64,000 bases of DNA from Phenylobacterium hankyongense (GTDB lineage Bacteria; Pseudomonadota; Alphaproteobacteria; Caulobacterales; Caulobacteraceae). This document shows positions 10,338-18,943 of this stretch, in pieces. The translations under genes and the position numbers were made by a program. The DNA lies in assembly GCF_003254505.1 (NCBI RefSeq), contig NZ_QFYP01000001.1:2526001-2590000 (forward strand), given 5' to 3'. The notes under the pieces were generated by a model. It worked only from the letters and a program-made list of their open reading frames with translations. It had not been told where the DNA came from and made no database searches. The stretch's first letter is position 1; each line of letters starts with the position of its first letter.

Positions 10338-11201
10338 ATGATCAGGCTCATGGCGACGCTGGCGCTGGCCGGCGCGGTGATCGGCGGCCAGGCCCAGGCG
10401 GCCGCGCCGAAGGCGAAGCCGACGGCCGCCAGCTATCGCGCCCCGCGCGGTCCCGACGGCGTCCACCCCGACCTGAATGGCGTCTGGCAGGCGATGACCA
10501 CCGCCAACTACGACCTCGAGCCGCATGCCGCCCGCGCGGCCCTGGCGATGCGCCCGGGGCCGTTCGGCCCCGTGCCGGCGAAGGACGTCCTGGCGCTCGG
10601 CGCGGTGGGCGCGGTGCCGGCCGGCCTGGGCGTCGTCGAAGGCGGCGCGATCCCCTACACCGCCGAGGCCCGCAAGCAGCGCGACGAGAACCGCGCCGAC
10701 TGGCTGCGCCGCGATCCGGAGATCAAGTGCTACCTGCCGGGCGTGCCGCGGGCCAACTACATGGCCCTGCCGTTCCAGATCTTCCAATCGCAGAAGGCGA
10801 CGCTGATCGCCTACGAATACGCCGGCGCCGTGCGCAGCCTGCTGTTCACCGACCCGGGCCCGGCGCCGGTGGATTCCTGGATGGGCCAGTCGGTGGCGAA
10901 GTGGGAAGGCGACACCCTGGTGGTCACCGTGACCGGCCAGAACGACTCCACCTGGTTCGACCGCGCCGGCAACTTCCACTCCGCCGACATGAAGGTGGTC
11001 GAGCGCTGGACGCCCACCGGCCCGATGACCCTGCGCTACGAGGCGGAGATCACCGATCCGGCGACCTTCACCCGGCCGTGGAAGGTGAGCCTGAACCTCT
11101 ACAAGCGGGTGGGCGAGGACGCCCGGCTGCAGCAGTTCAAGTGCGTCGAGTTCGTCGAAGAGCTGATGTACGGCGGCCTGCGCAAGGAGCCGCTGAAGTG
11201 A
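10338..11201 (+). CDS. exported hypothetical protein
   Basis: This 287-residue protein has a signal peptide (MIRLMATLALAGAVIGGQAQA, cleavage near residue 21-22). Its mature part shows HPDLNGVWQAM near the start and VAKWEGDTLVVTVTGQ near the middle, a pattern seen in secreted proteins of sphingomonads and Caulobacterales. I do not assign a function. The ATG at 10338 follows a GGGGGAGGG ribosome site. The next gene, 40 bp downstream, encodes a DUF6152 protein; the two probably form an operon and act together in the periplasm. Confidence 0.75.
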   Translation: MIRLMATLALAGAVIGGQAQAAAPKAKPTAASYRAPRGPDGVHPDLNGVWQAMTTANYDLEPHAARAALAMRPGPFGPVPAKDVLALGAVGAVPAGLGVVEGGAIPYTAEARKQRDENRADWLRRDPEIKCYLPGVPRANYMALPFQIFQSQKATLIAYEYAGAVRSLLFTDPGPAPVDSWMGQSVAKWEGDTLVVTVTGQNDSTWFDRAGNFHSADMKVVERWTPTGPMTLRYEAEITDPATFTRPWKVSLNLYKRVGEDARLQQFKCVEFVEELMYGGLRKEPLK

Positions 11202-11241
11202 CCGCCGAGCCGAAACCAGCATCCCGTCCCAGGAGCGTTCC

Positions 11242-11694
11242 ATGACCCGTCGTCGCCTTATCCTCCCCACCCTTGCCGGCGCGGCCTTGCTGGCCGCCGG
11301 CGCGTTCGGCGTTCAGCAGGCCTCGGCCCACCACGCCTTCGCCGCGGAGTTCGACGGCAAGACCCCCGTGCTGCTGCGCGGCAAGGTGACCAAGGTCGAG
11401 TGGATCAATCCGCACGCCTGGGTCCACCTGAACGCGGTGACCCCCGGCGGGACCCAGGAATGGATGGTGGAGGGCGGCACCCCGAACACCCTGCTGCGCT
11501 CCGGCATCGACCGCAATTCGCTGAAGGTCGGCACCGAGATCGTGGTCCGCGGGTACCAGTCGAAGGACAAGGCCTGCACCCCGGTCTGCAAGGCCAACGG
11601 CCGCGACGTGACCTTCCCCGACGGCCGCAAGCTGTTCATGGGCTCGTCGGGCACCGGCGCGCCGAAGGACGGTTCGGATCCCAACGACAAGTAG
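11242..11694 (+). CDS. exported DUF6152 family protein
   Basis: This 150-residue protein has an N-terminal signal sequence ending at ASAHHAFAA. The core LLRGKVTKVEWINPHAWVHL is typical of DUF6152, a small beta-barrel-like periplasmic domain of unknown function. Two Cys (ACTPVCKANG) could form a disulfide. The ATG at 11242 is supported by GGAGCG upstream. It is the second gene of an apparent operon with the exported protein before it and is followed by a strong terminator at 11716-11742. Confidence 0.82.
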   Translation: MTRRRLILPTLAGAALLAAGAFGVQQASAHHAFAAEFDGKTPVLLRGKVTKVEWINPHAWVHLNAVTPGGTQEWMVEGGTPNTLLRSGIDRNSLKVGTEIVVRGYQSKDKACTPVCKANGRDVTFPDGRKLFMGSSGTGAPKDGSDPNDK

Positions 11695-11715
11695 TCGTCG
11701 GCCGGACGGCCGCAG

Positions 11716-11742
11716 AAGGGGAGCCTTGCGGCTCCCCTTTTT
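11716..11742 (+). terminator. intrinsic terminator after the DUF6152 gene
   Basis: A perfect 10-bp stem, AAGGGGAGCC (11716-11725) with GGCTCCCCTT (11730-11739), and a TTGC loop are followed by TTT. It ends the plus-strand operon and lies just before the stop of the convergent MFS gene. Confidence 0.85.
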
Positions 11743-11751
11743 CGTGGCGGC

Positions 11752-13308
11752 TCAGTCGGCGGCGTGGGCCTCGCCGGCGTTGGCCATCGCCTTGCGGGTC
11801 AGCCAGATGCACGGGATCGTCAGCACGATCAGCCAGGCCGACACGCGGAAGAAGTCCAGCGCCGCCAGGGTGTAGGCCTGGTTGACCACCTGGTTGGTGA
11901 TCGACCCCAGCGCCTGCTGCGCGCTCATGCCCGCCGCCTGCAGCTTCTGCAGGGTCTGCACGAAGGCCGGGTCGCTCGAGCCCATGGCCTCGGCGAGGCG
12001 GGTCTGGTGCAGGGCCTCGCCGCGGTCCCAGATGGTGGTGGCGAGAGAGGCTGCGAAGCTGCCGGCCGTGATCCGCAGGAAGTTCGAGAGGCCGACGGCG
12101 GAGGGCACCTGCTGGGCCGGGATGCCGTTCAGCGACAGCGTCACCATGGAGATGAAGAAGGTGCTCATGGCGATCCCCTGCACCAGCATGGGCACGATCA
12201 GCGAGCCGAAGCTGGCGTCCGGCGTGTAGCCGGAGCGCAGGAAGTAGGAGCCTGCGAAGGCCACCAGCGAGACGGTGGCGGCCCAGCGCGCATCGACCTT
12301 GGTCATCAGCCGCGCCGCGAACGGCGTCAGGAACACCGCCACCGCCCCGGAGGGCGCCGCCACCAGGCCCGCCCAGGTGGCGATGTAGCCCATCCGGGTC
12401 TGCAGCCACAGCGGCAGCAGGAGGTTGTTGCCGAAGAACACCGCATAGCCGAGGCAGAAGGCGATCGTCGCCAGCACGAAGTTGCGCGACTTGAGCAGCG
12501 ACAGGTCGACGATCGGGTGCTTCTCGTGAAGCTCCCAGATCACCCAGGCGATCAGGCCCACGACGGCGACGATCAGCTCGACGACGATGGCCGGCGAGTT
12601 GAACCAGTCGGCGTCCTTGCCGGTGTCCAGCATCACCTGCAGGGCGCCCACCCAGACCAGCAGCAGCATGAAGCCGGTGGTGTCGATCGGGACCTTGCGG
12701 GTTGCGGTCTCGCGGCTCGCCATCCCCCGCCAGCAGACCACGGTGCAGAGGATGCCGATGGGCACGTTGATCAGGAAGATCCACGGCCAGGAGAAGTTGT
12801 CGGAGATGTAGCCGCCCAGGATCGGTCCGCAGATCGGCGCCACCAGGGTGGTCATCGACCAGATGGCCAGCGCCGTCCCCCGCTTGCTGGCCGGGAAGAT
12901 CATGATCAGCAGGGCCTGCGAGCCGGGGATCATCGGCCCGGAGACCGCCCCCTGCAGGATCCGGAAGATGATCAGCGACGCCATGTTCCAGGAGATGCCG
13001 CAGAGGAAGGAGGCGACGGTGAACAGCGCCACCGACGCCACGAACGTCTTCACCACCCCGTAGCGGCCCATCAGCCAGCCGGTGAGCGGCACCGAGACCC
13101 CGTTGGCGACGGCGAACGAGGTGATCACCCAGGTGCCCTGGCTGGAGCTGACCCCCAGGTTGCCGGCGATGGTCGGCACCGAGACGTTGGCGATGGTCCC
13201 GTCCAGCACCTGCATGAAGGTGCCGAGCGCCAGCGCGATGGAGGTGATGGCCAGCGCCATCCCGGTCATCGGCGCGGGGGTGGCCGGAGAGGCGGCGGCG
13301 TCAGCCAT
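11752..13308 (-). CDS. DHA2-family MFS multidrug efflux transporter (EmrB type)
   Basis: This 518-residue inner-membrane proton antiporter has about 14 transmembrane helices. The first helix region has MQVLDGTIANVSVPTIAGNLGVS, the DHA2 signature, and the motif GWLMGRYGVVK follows between helices 2 and 3. Motif C-like glycines occur in GPILGGYISDNFSW. It is the third gene of a minus-strand operon after an outer membrane factor and a HlyD adaptor, giving a complete EmrAB-TolC-type pump. The ATG at 13308 has GGAG upstream. Substrates are probably hydrophobic drugs or uncouplers, by family. Confidence 0.92.
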   Translation of the reverse strand: MADAAASPATPAPMTGMALAITSIALALGTFMQVLDGTIANVSVPTIAGNLGVSSSQGTWVITSFAVANGVSVPLTGWLMGRYGVVKTFVASVALFTVASFLCGISWNMASLIIFRILQGAVSGPMIPGSQALLIMIFPASKRGTALAIWSMTTLVAPICGPILGGYISDNFSWPWIFLINVPIGILCTVVCWRGMASRETATRKVPIDTTGFMLLLVWVGALQVMLDTGKDADWFNSPAIVVELIVAVVGLIAWVIWELHEKHPIVDLSLLKSRNFVLATIAFCLGYAVFFGNNLLLPLWLQTRMGYIATWAGLVAAPSGAVAVFLTPFAARLMTKVDARWAATVSLVAFAGSYFLRSGYTPDASFGSLIVPMLVQGIAMSTFFISMVTLSLNGIPAQQVPSAVGLSNFLRITAGSFAASLATTIWDRGEALHQTRLAEAMGSSDPAFVQTLQKLQAAGMSAQQALGSITNQVVNQAYTLAALDFFRVSAWLIVLTIPCIWLTRKAMANAGEAHAAD

Positions 13309-13323
13309 GGAAGGACTCCGAAC

Positions 13324-14403
13324 CTAGCGGGCGTTGGAGATGTCGATGGCGGCCTTCATCGACAGGCCGATCCGCAACGGGTGCTGGGCGAGCTCCCGCG
13401 GGTCGAGCTGGATGCGGACCGGCAGGCGCTGGACCACCTTGATCCAGTTCCCGGAGGCGTTCTGCGCCGGGATCAGCGAGAAGGCCGACCCCGTACCGCC
13501 CGACAGGCCCTTCACCCGGCCGTGGAACTTCACGCCGCCGCCGTAGAGGTCGGAGGTGAGCGTCACCGGCTGGCCGATGCGCACGTTGGTCAGCTGCACT
13601 TCCTTGAAGTTGGCGTCGACGTAGGCCTCGGTGGTGGGGACGATGGCCATGAGCGGCGTCCCGACCTGCGCCTGCTGGCCGATCTGCACGGCCTTCTTGG
13701 AGACCACTCCGTCGATGGGCGCGCGGATCACGGTGCGCGACAGCGCCAGCTTGGCCGCGTCGAGGCGGGCCTGCGCGGCGGCGACTTCCGGGTTCTGCTC
13801 CAGCGGCGTTCCGGAGATCAGCACCTCGTTGGCCTGCCGTGAGCCGGCGGCGGCCTGCAGGTTGGCGCGGGCCTGGGCGACCTGGGCCTGGGCGCTGGCG
13901 AACTGGTTCTTGGCGGTGGTCAGCTCCTCGCCCGACACCGCGCCGGAGGCGGAGAGCGCCTGGCGGCGGTCGAGGTCGGTGCGCGCCCGCTGGAGGTCGG
14001 ACTGGGCGCGGTTGATGTCCGCCTGCCGCGCAGCCAGCTGGCCGCCCAGGGCGGTGTCGTTGGCCTCATAGCCCCGCACCTTGCGTTCGGCCTGGCCGAC
14101 AGCGGCCTGCGCCTGCGCGACGGCGATCCGTGCGTCGGCGTCGTCGAGGATCACCAGCGGCTGGCCGGCCTTGACGATCTCGGTTTCGCGCACCAGCACC
14201 TGGGCCACCGGCCCGGCCACCAGCGGCGTCACCTGGGCGGTGTCGGCGCCGACGTAGGCGTTGTCGGTCTCCACCGTGTGGCCCGAGAAGACCAGGGCGT
14301 AGATCCCGTAGAGCACGGCGCCGACCACCACCACGGCGGCCAGCAGGGTCAGCAGGCGCCGGCGCTTGTGGGCGGCGGCCGGGGCGGGAGCGGTGTCGGA
14401 CAT
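13324..14403 (-). CDS. HlyD-family membrane fusion protein (EmrA type)
   Basis: This 359-residue periplasmic adaptor is anchored by one N-terminal helix (LLTLLAAVVVVGAVLYGIYALV). The biotinyl-lipoyl-like motif is split around a long alpha hairpin. VETDNAYVGADTAQVTPLVA and VRETEIVKAGQPLVILDDAD precede the coiled coil (about residues 75-180), and VIRAPIDGVVSKKAVQIGQ follows it. It bridges the MFS pump to the outer membrane factor. The intergenic gap to the MFS gene is 15 bp, consistent with one operon driven from the promoter at 15953-15980. Confidence 0.93.
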   Translation of the reverse strand: MSDTAPAPAAAHKRRRLLTLLAAVVVVGAVLYGIYALVFSGHTVETDNAYVGADTAQVTPLVAGPVAQVLVRETEIVKAGQPLVILDDADARIAVAQAQAAVGQAERKVRGYEANDTALGGQLAARQADINRAQSDLQRARTDLDRRQALSASGAVSGEELTTAKNQFASAQAQVAQARANLQAAAGSRQANEVLISGTPLEQNPEVAAAQARLDAAKLALSRTVIRAPIDGVVSKKAVQIGQQAQVGTPLMAIVPTTEAYVDANFKEVQLTNVRIGQPVTLTSDLYGGGVKFHGRVKGLSGGTGSAFSLIPAQNASGNWIKVVQRLPVRIQLDPRELAQHPLRIGLSMKAAIDISNAR

Positions 14404-14450
14404 GGGAGGCCTCGAGAGCGGAGTCGTGTTGTGAGGTGCGAAGCGGCCGG

Positions 14451-15908
14451 TCAGGCCGAATGGAAGCCGCCGCCGAGGGCGCGGACGAGGGCCACGTCGA
14501 GGGCGAAGCCGCGCGCCTCCAGGTCGGCGACCCGGCGACGGCGGCTGAGCACCGCCTGTTCGACGGTCAACAGCTGGGTGTAGGTGGACAGGCCGCCCTG
14601 GTAGCGCATCCGGGCGATCCGGTAGGCGTCCTCGCTGGCGGCCAGCGCGGCGCGGGAGCTGTCCAGCTGGGCCCCCAGGGCCTTCTGGCTGGCGACCACG
14701 TCGGCCACCTGGCGGAAGGCCTCGGCCACCGCGCCGTCATAGCTCGCCACCGCCGCGTCGCGGTCGGCTTCCGCGCCGCGCAGGCCGGCCCGCAGGCTTC
14801 CGCCCTCGAAGATCGGCAGGCTGATCGCCGGGCCGACCGCGCCGATGTCGGAGCCCTGGCTGAACAGCTGGTCGAGGTGCAGGGCCTGGGCGCCGATGAA
14901 GGCGGCCAGGTTGATGTCGGGATAGAAGGCCGCCTTGGCCTGCTTGATGCGGTGCGAGGCGGCCTCGGCGCGCCAGCGGGCGGCGACGATGTCGGGGCGG
15001 CGGCCGACCAGATTGGCGGCCAGCTCGGCCGGCAGGCCGAACGGCTTCAGGGCTGCGGCGGCGGGGCGCGTGATGGCCAGGCCGCGGTCGGGGCCGGCGC
15101 CGACCAGGGCGGCCAGGCGGTTGCGGGTCAGCGCGATCTGTTCGTCCACCGCCGCGAGGTCGGCTTGCGCCTGCAGCGGCTCGGATTCGGCCTGGCGCTG
15201 CTCGCCGCGGGTGTCGAGCCCGTTGGCGACCCGGCTGGTCACCAGGCTGCTGGTCTCGCGTTGCACCGCGACCGTGCGCTCGGCCACGTCGCGCTCGGCA
15301 TAGAGCCGGGCGAGGTCGGCGTAGGCGGTCGCCACGTTGGTGGTGAGCATCAGCCGGGCCTCGGCGGCGTCGGCTTCCGCCGCGCGGCTCTCCGAGGTTG
15401 CCGCGGCGACCGCCGCGCGGTTGCGGCCCCAGAAGTCGAGCTCCCAGTTGAAGTTCAGGGTCAGCTGGCCGGTGTCGTTGTAGCCCTGCGGGACGAACTG
15501 GGGCGGGATGCCGTTGTTGTAGCTCTGCTTCATCTCCTGGACCGCGCCGTTGGCGGAGACGGAGGGCAGTTCGCGGGCGTGGGCCTGGGCGGCGACGGCC
15601 TCGGCCTGCCGCAGGCGGGCCTGCGCCGTGGCCAGGGTCGGCGAGCCGGCGAGGGCCTCCTGCATCAGGCCGTCGAGCTGGGTGTCGCCGTAGGCGGTCC
15701 ACCAGGCGTCGGCGGGCCACTCGGCGGCCGGGGCGGCGAGCGACGCCTGGGTGGCGTAGCTCTGCGGCGCCTTGGCTATCCGGGCCGGCGCGGCGGCCGG
15801 CAGGGTCGCACAGGCGCTGAGGGCGGCGGCGCAAAGGCCCGCCAGCAAGGCGGCCTTCATTCGCGGCGGCGGGGTGAGAGACGGGGCGGATGCGGGGGAC
15901 TGTGCCAT
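14451..15908 (-). CDS. NodT-family outer membrane efflux lipoprotein
   Basis: This 485-residue TolC-like channel has a lipoprotein signal ending LSAC (after LAGLCAAALSAC). It has two repeated outer-membrane-efflux domains with long periplasmic helices and the typical NWELDFWGRNRA and GRRPDIVAARWRAEAASH motifs. It is the first gene of the efflux operon. The ATG at 15908 has AAGG nine bases upstream and lies about 38 nt after the predicted transcript start. An ATG at 15860, directly before the hydrophobic core, is the alternative. An ATG at 15944 lies within the operator and is rejected. Expression should be repressed by the divergent TetR. Confidence 0.92.
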   Translation of the reverse strand: MAQSPASAPSLTPPPRMKAALLAGLCAAALSACATLPAAAPARIAKAPQSYATQASLAAPAAEWPADAWWTAYGDTQLDGLMQEALAGSPTLATAQARLRQAEAVAAQAHARELPSVSANGAVQEMKQSYNNGIPPQFVPQGYNDTGQLTLNFNWELDFWGRNRAAVAAATSESRAAEADAAEARLMLTTNVATAYADLARLYAERDVAERTVAVQRETSSLVTSRVANGLDTRGEQRQAESEPLQAQADLAAVDEQIALTRNRLAALVGAGPDRGLAITRPAAAALKPFGLPAELAANLVGRRPDIVAARWRAEAASHRIKQAKAAFYPDINLAAFIGAQALHLDQLFSQGSDIGAVGPAISLPIFEGGSLRAGLRGAEADRDAAVASYDGAVAEAFRQVADVVASQKALGAQLDSSRAALAASEDAYRIARMRYQGGLSTYTQLLTVEQAVLSRRRRVADLEARGFALDVALVRALGGGFHSA

Positions 15909-15925
15909 CGGGCGGCGCCTTGAAA

Positions 15926-15943
15926 TACCGTACGGTACGGTCA
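15926..15943. promoter_or_regulatory. TetR operator, copy 1
   Basis: TACCGTACGGTACGGTCA contains the perfect 12-bp palindrome TACCGTACGGTA. It is the exact reverse complement of the site at 15983-16000. It lies just downstream of the predicted start of the efflux operon transcript, where a bound repressor would block elongation or initiation. Confidence 0.85.
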
Positions 15944-15952
15944 TATTGGAGC

Positions 15953-15980
15953 CATATAGGGGCGGTCATTAGCTAGTCAA
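15953..15980 (-). promoter_or_regulatory. promoter of the efflux operon
   Basis: On the minus strand TTGACT (15975-15980) and TATATG (15953-15958) are separated by 16 bp. The predicted start is near 15946. The promoter sits exactly between the two inverted operator copies. Confidence 0.75.
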
Positions 15981-15982
15981 GC

Positions 15983-16000
15983 TGACCGTACCGTACGGTA
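15983..16000. promoter_or_regulatory. TetR operator, copy 2
   Basis: TGACCGTACCGTACGGTA is the inverted identical partner of copy 1, 39 bp away. It lies immediately upstream of the -35 box of the efflux promoter and nine bases before the tetR ATG, so binding could repress both directions. Confidence 0.85.
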
Positions 16001-16008
16001 GGAAAAAG

Positions 16009-16650
16009 ATGCAGCAGACCAAGCCAAGACTGGATCGGGACGCGCGCCGGGAAGCGATTCTCGACGTCGCGCAGGACGTCTTCCTCGAGGAGGGCTATGC
16101 CGCCGCGTCGATGTCGACGATCGCCGCGCGGCTCGGCGGTTCCAAGGGCACGCTCTACAACTACTTCAAGAGCAAGGATGAGCTATTCGAGGCCTACGTC
16201 CAGCGCCGCTGCGTCTGGCAGCAGGACGAGATCTACGGCCTGCAGTGGCAGGGCGAGACGGTCGCCCAGGCTCTCAGCCGGCTGGGTCGGTCGTTTCTAC
16301 GCCACGTGCTCAGCGACGATAACCTTGGCCATTTCCGGCTGATCATGGCCGAGGCGGAGCGCTCCCCGGAGATCGGCCGCGCCTTCTATGAGGCCGGGCC
16401 GAAGCGCGGCGCCGAACGGCTGGCCGTGGTCCTTGCGGAATGGGCCGCGCTGGGCTGGCTCGACGTCCGCGATCCGACGATGGCCGCCCACCAGTTCCTG
16501 GGCATGTGCCAGAACCGCCACTTCAAGGCCCGCCTCGCCAACTACGTGCCGGAGCTTACCGAGGCCGAGATCGAGGCCGAGGTGAGCGCTGCGGTGGACA
16601 CCTTCCTGCGGGCGTTCGGCAAACCCCAGGCCGCTGGTCAGACCGCCTGA
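16009..16650 (+). CDS. TetR/AcrR-family transcriptional regulator
   Basis: This 213-residue repressor has an N-terminal helix-turn-helix at about residues 15-60 (AILDVAQDVFLEEGYAAASM, then GTLYNYFKSKDELFEAYV). Its C-terminal ligand domain has the NRHFKARL-type signature of the AefR-like C-terminal family. It is divergent from the efflux operon, and two palindromic sites lie in the 100-bp intergenic gap. This strongly suggests local repression relieved by a pump substrate. The ATG at 16009 follows AGGAAAAAG. Its TGA abuts the stop of the convergent gene in the shared sequence TGATCA. Confidence 0.93.
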   Translation: MQQTKPRLDRDARREAILDVAQDVFLEEGYAAASMSTIAARLGGSKGTLYNYFKSKDELFEAYVQRRCVWQQDEIYGLQWQGETVAQALSRLGRSFLRHVLSDDNLGHFRLIMAEAERSPEIGRAFYEAGPKRGAERLAVVLAEWAALGWLDVRDPTMAAHQFLGMCQNRHFKARLANYVPELTEAEIEAEVSAAVDTFLRAFGKPQAAGQTA

Positions 16651-17475
16651 TCAGGCGAAGGCGATCCAGCGGCCGGCCGCCGCCGCGGTGACCCACACCA
16701 GGATCCCGGCGTAGCCGGCCAGGCGCGCCAGCCGCCCGCCCGGCTGGCCGCCCTCCGCCCGGAACAGCTGGACGAGCGCCGCCCCCAGGATCCAGGCCGC
16801 GAACACGGCCGCGAAGGCTTTGTTGACCGGGGTGAGAGCTGCGTAGTCGTCCGGCCTGACGAGCAGGTGGGTGGCGACGAACTGGGCGGCGATCAGCGCC
16901 AGCAGCCCTATCAGGTAGACGAAGCGCAGCCGTCCGCGGGCGACGAACAGCACCACCAGGGCGGCGGCGGTCAGCACGTGGAAGACGCCCGGATTGATCA
17001 ACGCCGAGGTGGCGAACACCCAAAGTCCGAACAGCCAGACGGTGAGACCTGCGACCAGGCCGATCTTCGCACCGGCGCTGACGGCGCCCTCGGCCTTGGC
17101 GATGGGTCCGCTGACGCCATAGGTGAAGACGATCCCCGCCAGCAGGGCGGCCATCTTCACCGTGAAGGCGTTGCTGTCGTAGAGCCGCTCGGCGTTGGCC
17201 GTGCCGATCAGCAGGCCGGTGACCACGATGCCGATCACCCCGGCGTTCAGCCACGGCCACAGGTTGCGGCGCACCTCGGACGGCGGCTCGTCGGTGATTC
17301 CGGCGCCGATCAGGCGCAGGTTCAGCAGGATCGCTGACCCGCCCAGCACCACCAGCGACAGGATGTGCAGGATCTCCCAGATGGCGAACTGCGGCTTGAC
17401 GAAGGATCCCGGCGCGACGTTGCCGAGGTTCACAACCCACGGGCGGATGTGCGGAAACAGGTCCTCGAAGGTCAT
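16651..17475 (-). CDS. multi-pass membrane protein (DUF6644-related)
   Basis: This 274-residue integral membrane protein has about seven hydrophobic helices. The first, IWEILHILSLVVLGGSAILL, is followed by NLRLIGAGI. The H-x-L-x-L and D/N-L-R-L-L patterns parallel the neighbouring DUF6644 protein, suggesting an ancient relationship. Function is unknown. It overlaps the upstream gene by four bases (ATGA at 17472-17475), so the two are translationally coupled and probably form a complex. Its stop abuts that of tetR. Confidence 0.7.
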   Translation of the reverse strand: MTFEDLFPHIRPWVVNLGNVAPGSFVKPQFAIWEILHILSLVVLGGSAILLNLRLIGAGITDEPPSEVRRNLWPWLNAGVIGIVVTGLLIGTANAERLYDSNAFTVKMAALLAGIVFTYGVSGPIAKAEGAVSAGAKIGLVAGLTVWLFGLWVFATSALINPGVFHVLTAAALVVLFVARGRLRFVYLIGLLALIAAQFVATHLLVRPDDYAALTPVNKAFAAVFAAWILGAALVQLFRAEGGQPGGRLARLAGYAGILVWVTAAAAGRWIAFA

Positions 17476-18104
17476 GCTCCGGCCCTCGCCAGGCGGCTGA
17501 CGGCGTGCTTCTCAACGGCCCCGGCTTCGGAGGCGGCGCAGGACTCGACGACGTTGATGAAGTGGGGCTGCGGCTTGCCGCACTCGAACCAGTCGTAGGC
17601 GATCAGCCGGCCGAGGCTGATCACTACGATCCAGGCGCTCAGCGAGAGGGCCGCCGAGGCTCGCGCGCTGAACGGCGGCCGCGCCGCCGCGTCCCAGTCG
17701 CTGCGGTTGCGCTGCACCCGCACATGGAAGACGGCGATGTTGACCAGGGCGAAGGCGAGCAGGACCAGCTTCAGCCGAAACCAGATATTGTGATAATAAA
17801 ACAGCGGCTTGGCGTAGAAGAGCGCCACGCCGGTGACGACCGCCAGCGTAAAGCCGGCCACCGTCAGCGGGAGCACCCGGTCGCTGACCACCGACACCGG
17901 GGTGCGCCGGAAGGTCACGCCCAGCAGCCGCAGGTCGACGACGAAGATGGTGCCGGCGAACAGCATCAGCGCCAGCAGGTGGGTGCCTTCGAGCAGGCTC
18001 CAGAAGTTGAGCGATTCCAGCAGCGCCTCGCTCCAGGACCGGGCGAGGTCGCCGGAGCCCTTTCCGAGCTGCGTCTGCAGCCAGACCAGGAATGCACGTA
18101 GCAA
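17472..18104 (-). CDS. DUF6644 family membrane protein
   Basis: This 210-residue protein has about four or five transmembrane helices. The segment LLEGTHLLALMLFAGTIFVV followed by DLRLLGVTFRRTPV is the DUF6644 signature. The conserved His and Trp could bind a cofactor such as haem, but that is inference. It starts with TTG at 18104, supported by GGGGGGAG eight bases upstream. It overlaps the next gene by four bases. Together they form a two-gene membrane unit of unknown role. Confidence 0.75.
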   Translation of the reverse strand: MLRAFLVWLQTQLGKGSGDLARSWSEALLESLNFWSLLEGTHLLALMLFAGTIFVVDLRLLGVTFRRTPVSVVSDRVLPLTVAGFTLAVVTGVALFYAKPLFYYHNIWFRLKLVLLAFALVNIAVFHVRVQRNRSDWDAAARPPFSARASAALSLSAWIVVISLGRLIAYDWFECGKPQPHFINVVESCAASEAGAVEKHAVSRLARAGA

Positions 18105-18222
18105 GCGGACGCTCCCCCCGAACTCGCCTGACGCCGGGGCGCGGCGTCAGGTGGGCGCGTAGGCCGCGCACTCGGCAGGAGTGTGGGACAAGCTGGGCCT
18201 GAGGTCCAGCCCGCAGGCGGCT

Positions 18223-18444
18223 CTAGCGTACCTGAACTTCGAGAAGTGACCGCCACATCTCGTCGGCGATCTTGATCACCTGGGCGTTGGCGGCGAACTG
18301 CTGTTTCGCCTCCACCTGATTGACGGTTTCCTGGACGGGGTCGACCGTTGGGTCGGAGCCCATGTTCGCCACGCGCGACGCCGAGGTCTGCAACTGGCTC
18401 TGGGCGGCCATCAGGCCGTAACGGGCGGTGCTCAGCGGGTCCAT
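18223..18444 (-). CDS. minimal flagellar rod/hook-like protein
   Basis: This 73-residue protein consists only of the two conserved ends of flagellar rod and hook proteins. The N-terminus MDPLSTARYGLMAAQSQLQT with SRVANM resembles the FlgC/FlgG N-terminal helix. The C-terminus QFAANAQVIKIADEMWRSLL resembles the FlgG/FlgF C-terminal helix. The central domain, usually 60 to over 200 residues, is absent. The two helices could pack as a coiled coil. No other flagellar genes lie nearby. The ATG at 18444 has GGAG nine bases upstream. It may join or regulate the axial structure; the role is not known to me. Confidence 0.75.
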   Translation of the reverse strand: MDPLSTARYGLMAAQSQLQTSASRVANMGSDPTVDPVQETVNQVEAKQQFAANAQVIKIADEMWRSLLEVQVR

Positions 18445-18580
18445 GGTCGGGTCTCCGCGGAGCAGAATGACCGATCGCGGTTAAGCCATCGCGTGGAAGC
18501 GTGGTGAACGGAGCGCAAAAGCCGGCCGGGTCGCCAGCCTGCCGGGCGAGGTGTAATCTCCCCGCCAAAGGAGACGCGCC

Positions 18581-18943
18581 ATGAAAGCTCTGCTCGCCGG
18601 TGCGGCCCTGGCGTTCCTGGGCGTCGCGGCGAACGCCCAGTCGCTGGCCGACAACCCCCCCACCGTCACCACGCTCTGCATCGACGTCAGCGGCATGTCG
18701 CTGCCGGCGATCTGCCAGGTTCCCGGCGGCCGCCTCGACGCCCGGGAGGATATCTGCATCTGTCCGCGCGGCGAGCGGATCAAGGCCTCGGTCTGTCCGC
18801 CCGGCGTGAGGCCGCCGGCGGAGGGCGCAGCCCTCGAACGCGCCCGCCGCGCCCTGTTGCGCAACGGCGAGGGCACGATCGTCGGCGCGACCTACCAGGG
18901 CCAGCCGATGTGCGTGGCGCCGCGGAACTCCGCGACGCGCTAG
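18581..18943 (+). CDS. exported Cys-containing hypothetical protein
   Basis: This 120-residue protein has a signal peptide (MKALLAGAALAFLGVAANAQ). Six Cys occur in the mature part, including EDICICPRGERIKASVCPPG, suggesting disulfide bonds in the periplasm. A typical AAAGGAG ribosome site precedes the ATG at 18581. I do not recognise the family beyond its likeness to small secreted proteins of Caulobacterales. Its stop overlaps that of the convergent serine hydrolase in a shared CTAG. Confidence 0.72.
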   Translation: MKALLAGAALAFLGVAANAQSLADNPPTVTTLCIDVSGMSLPAICQVPGGRLDAREDICICPRGERIKASVCPPGVRPPAEGAALERARRALLRNGEGTIVGATYQGQPMCVAPRNSATR

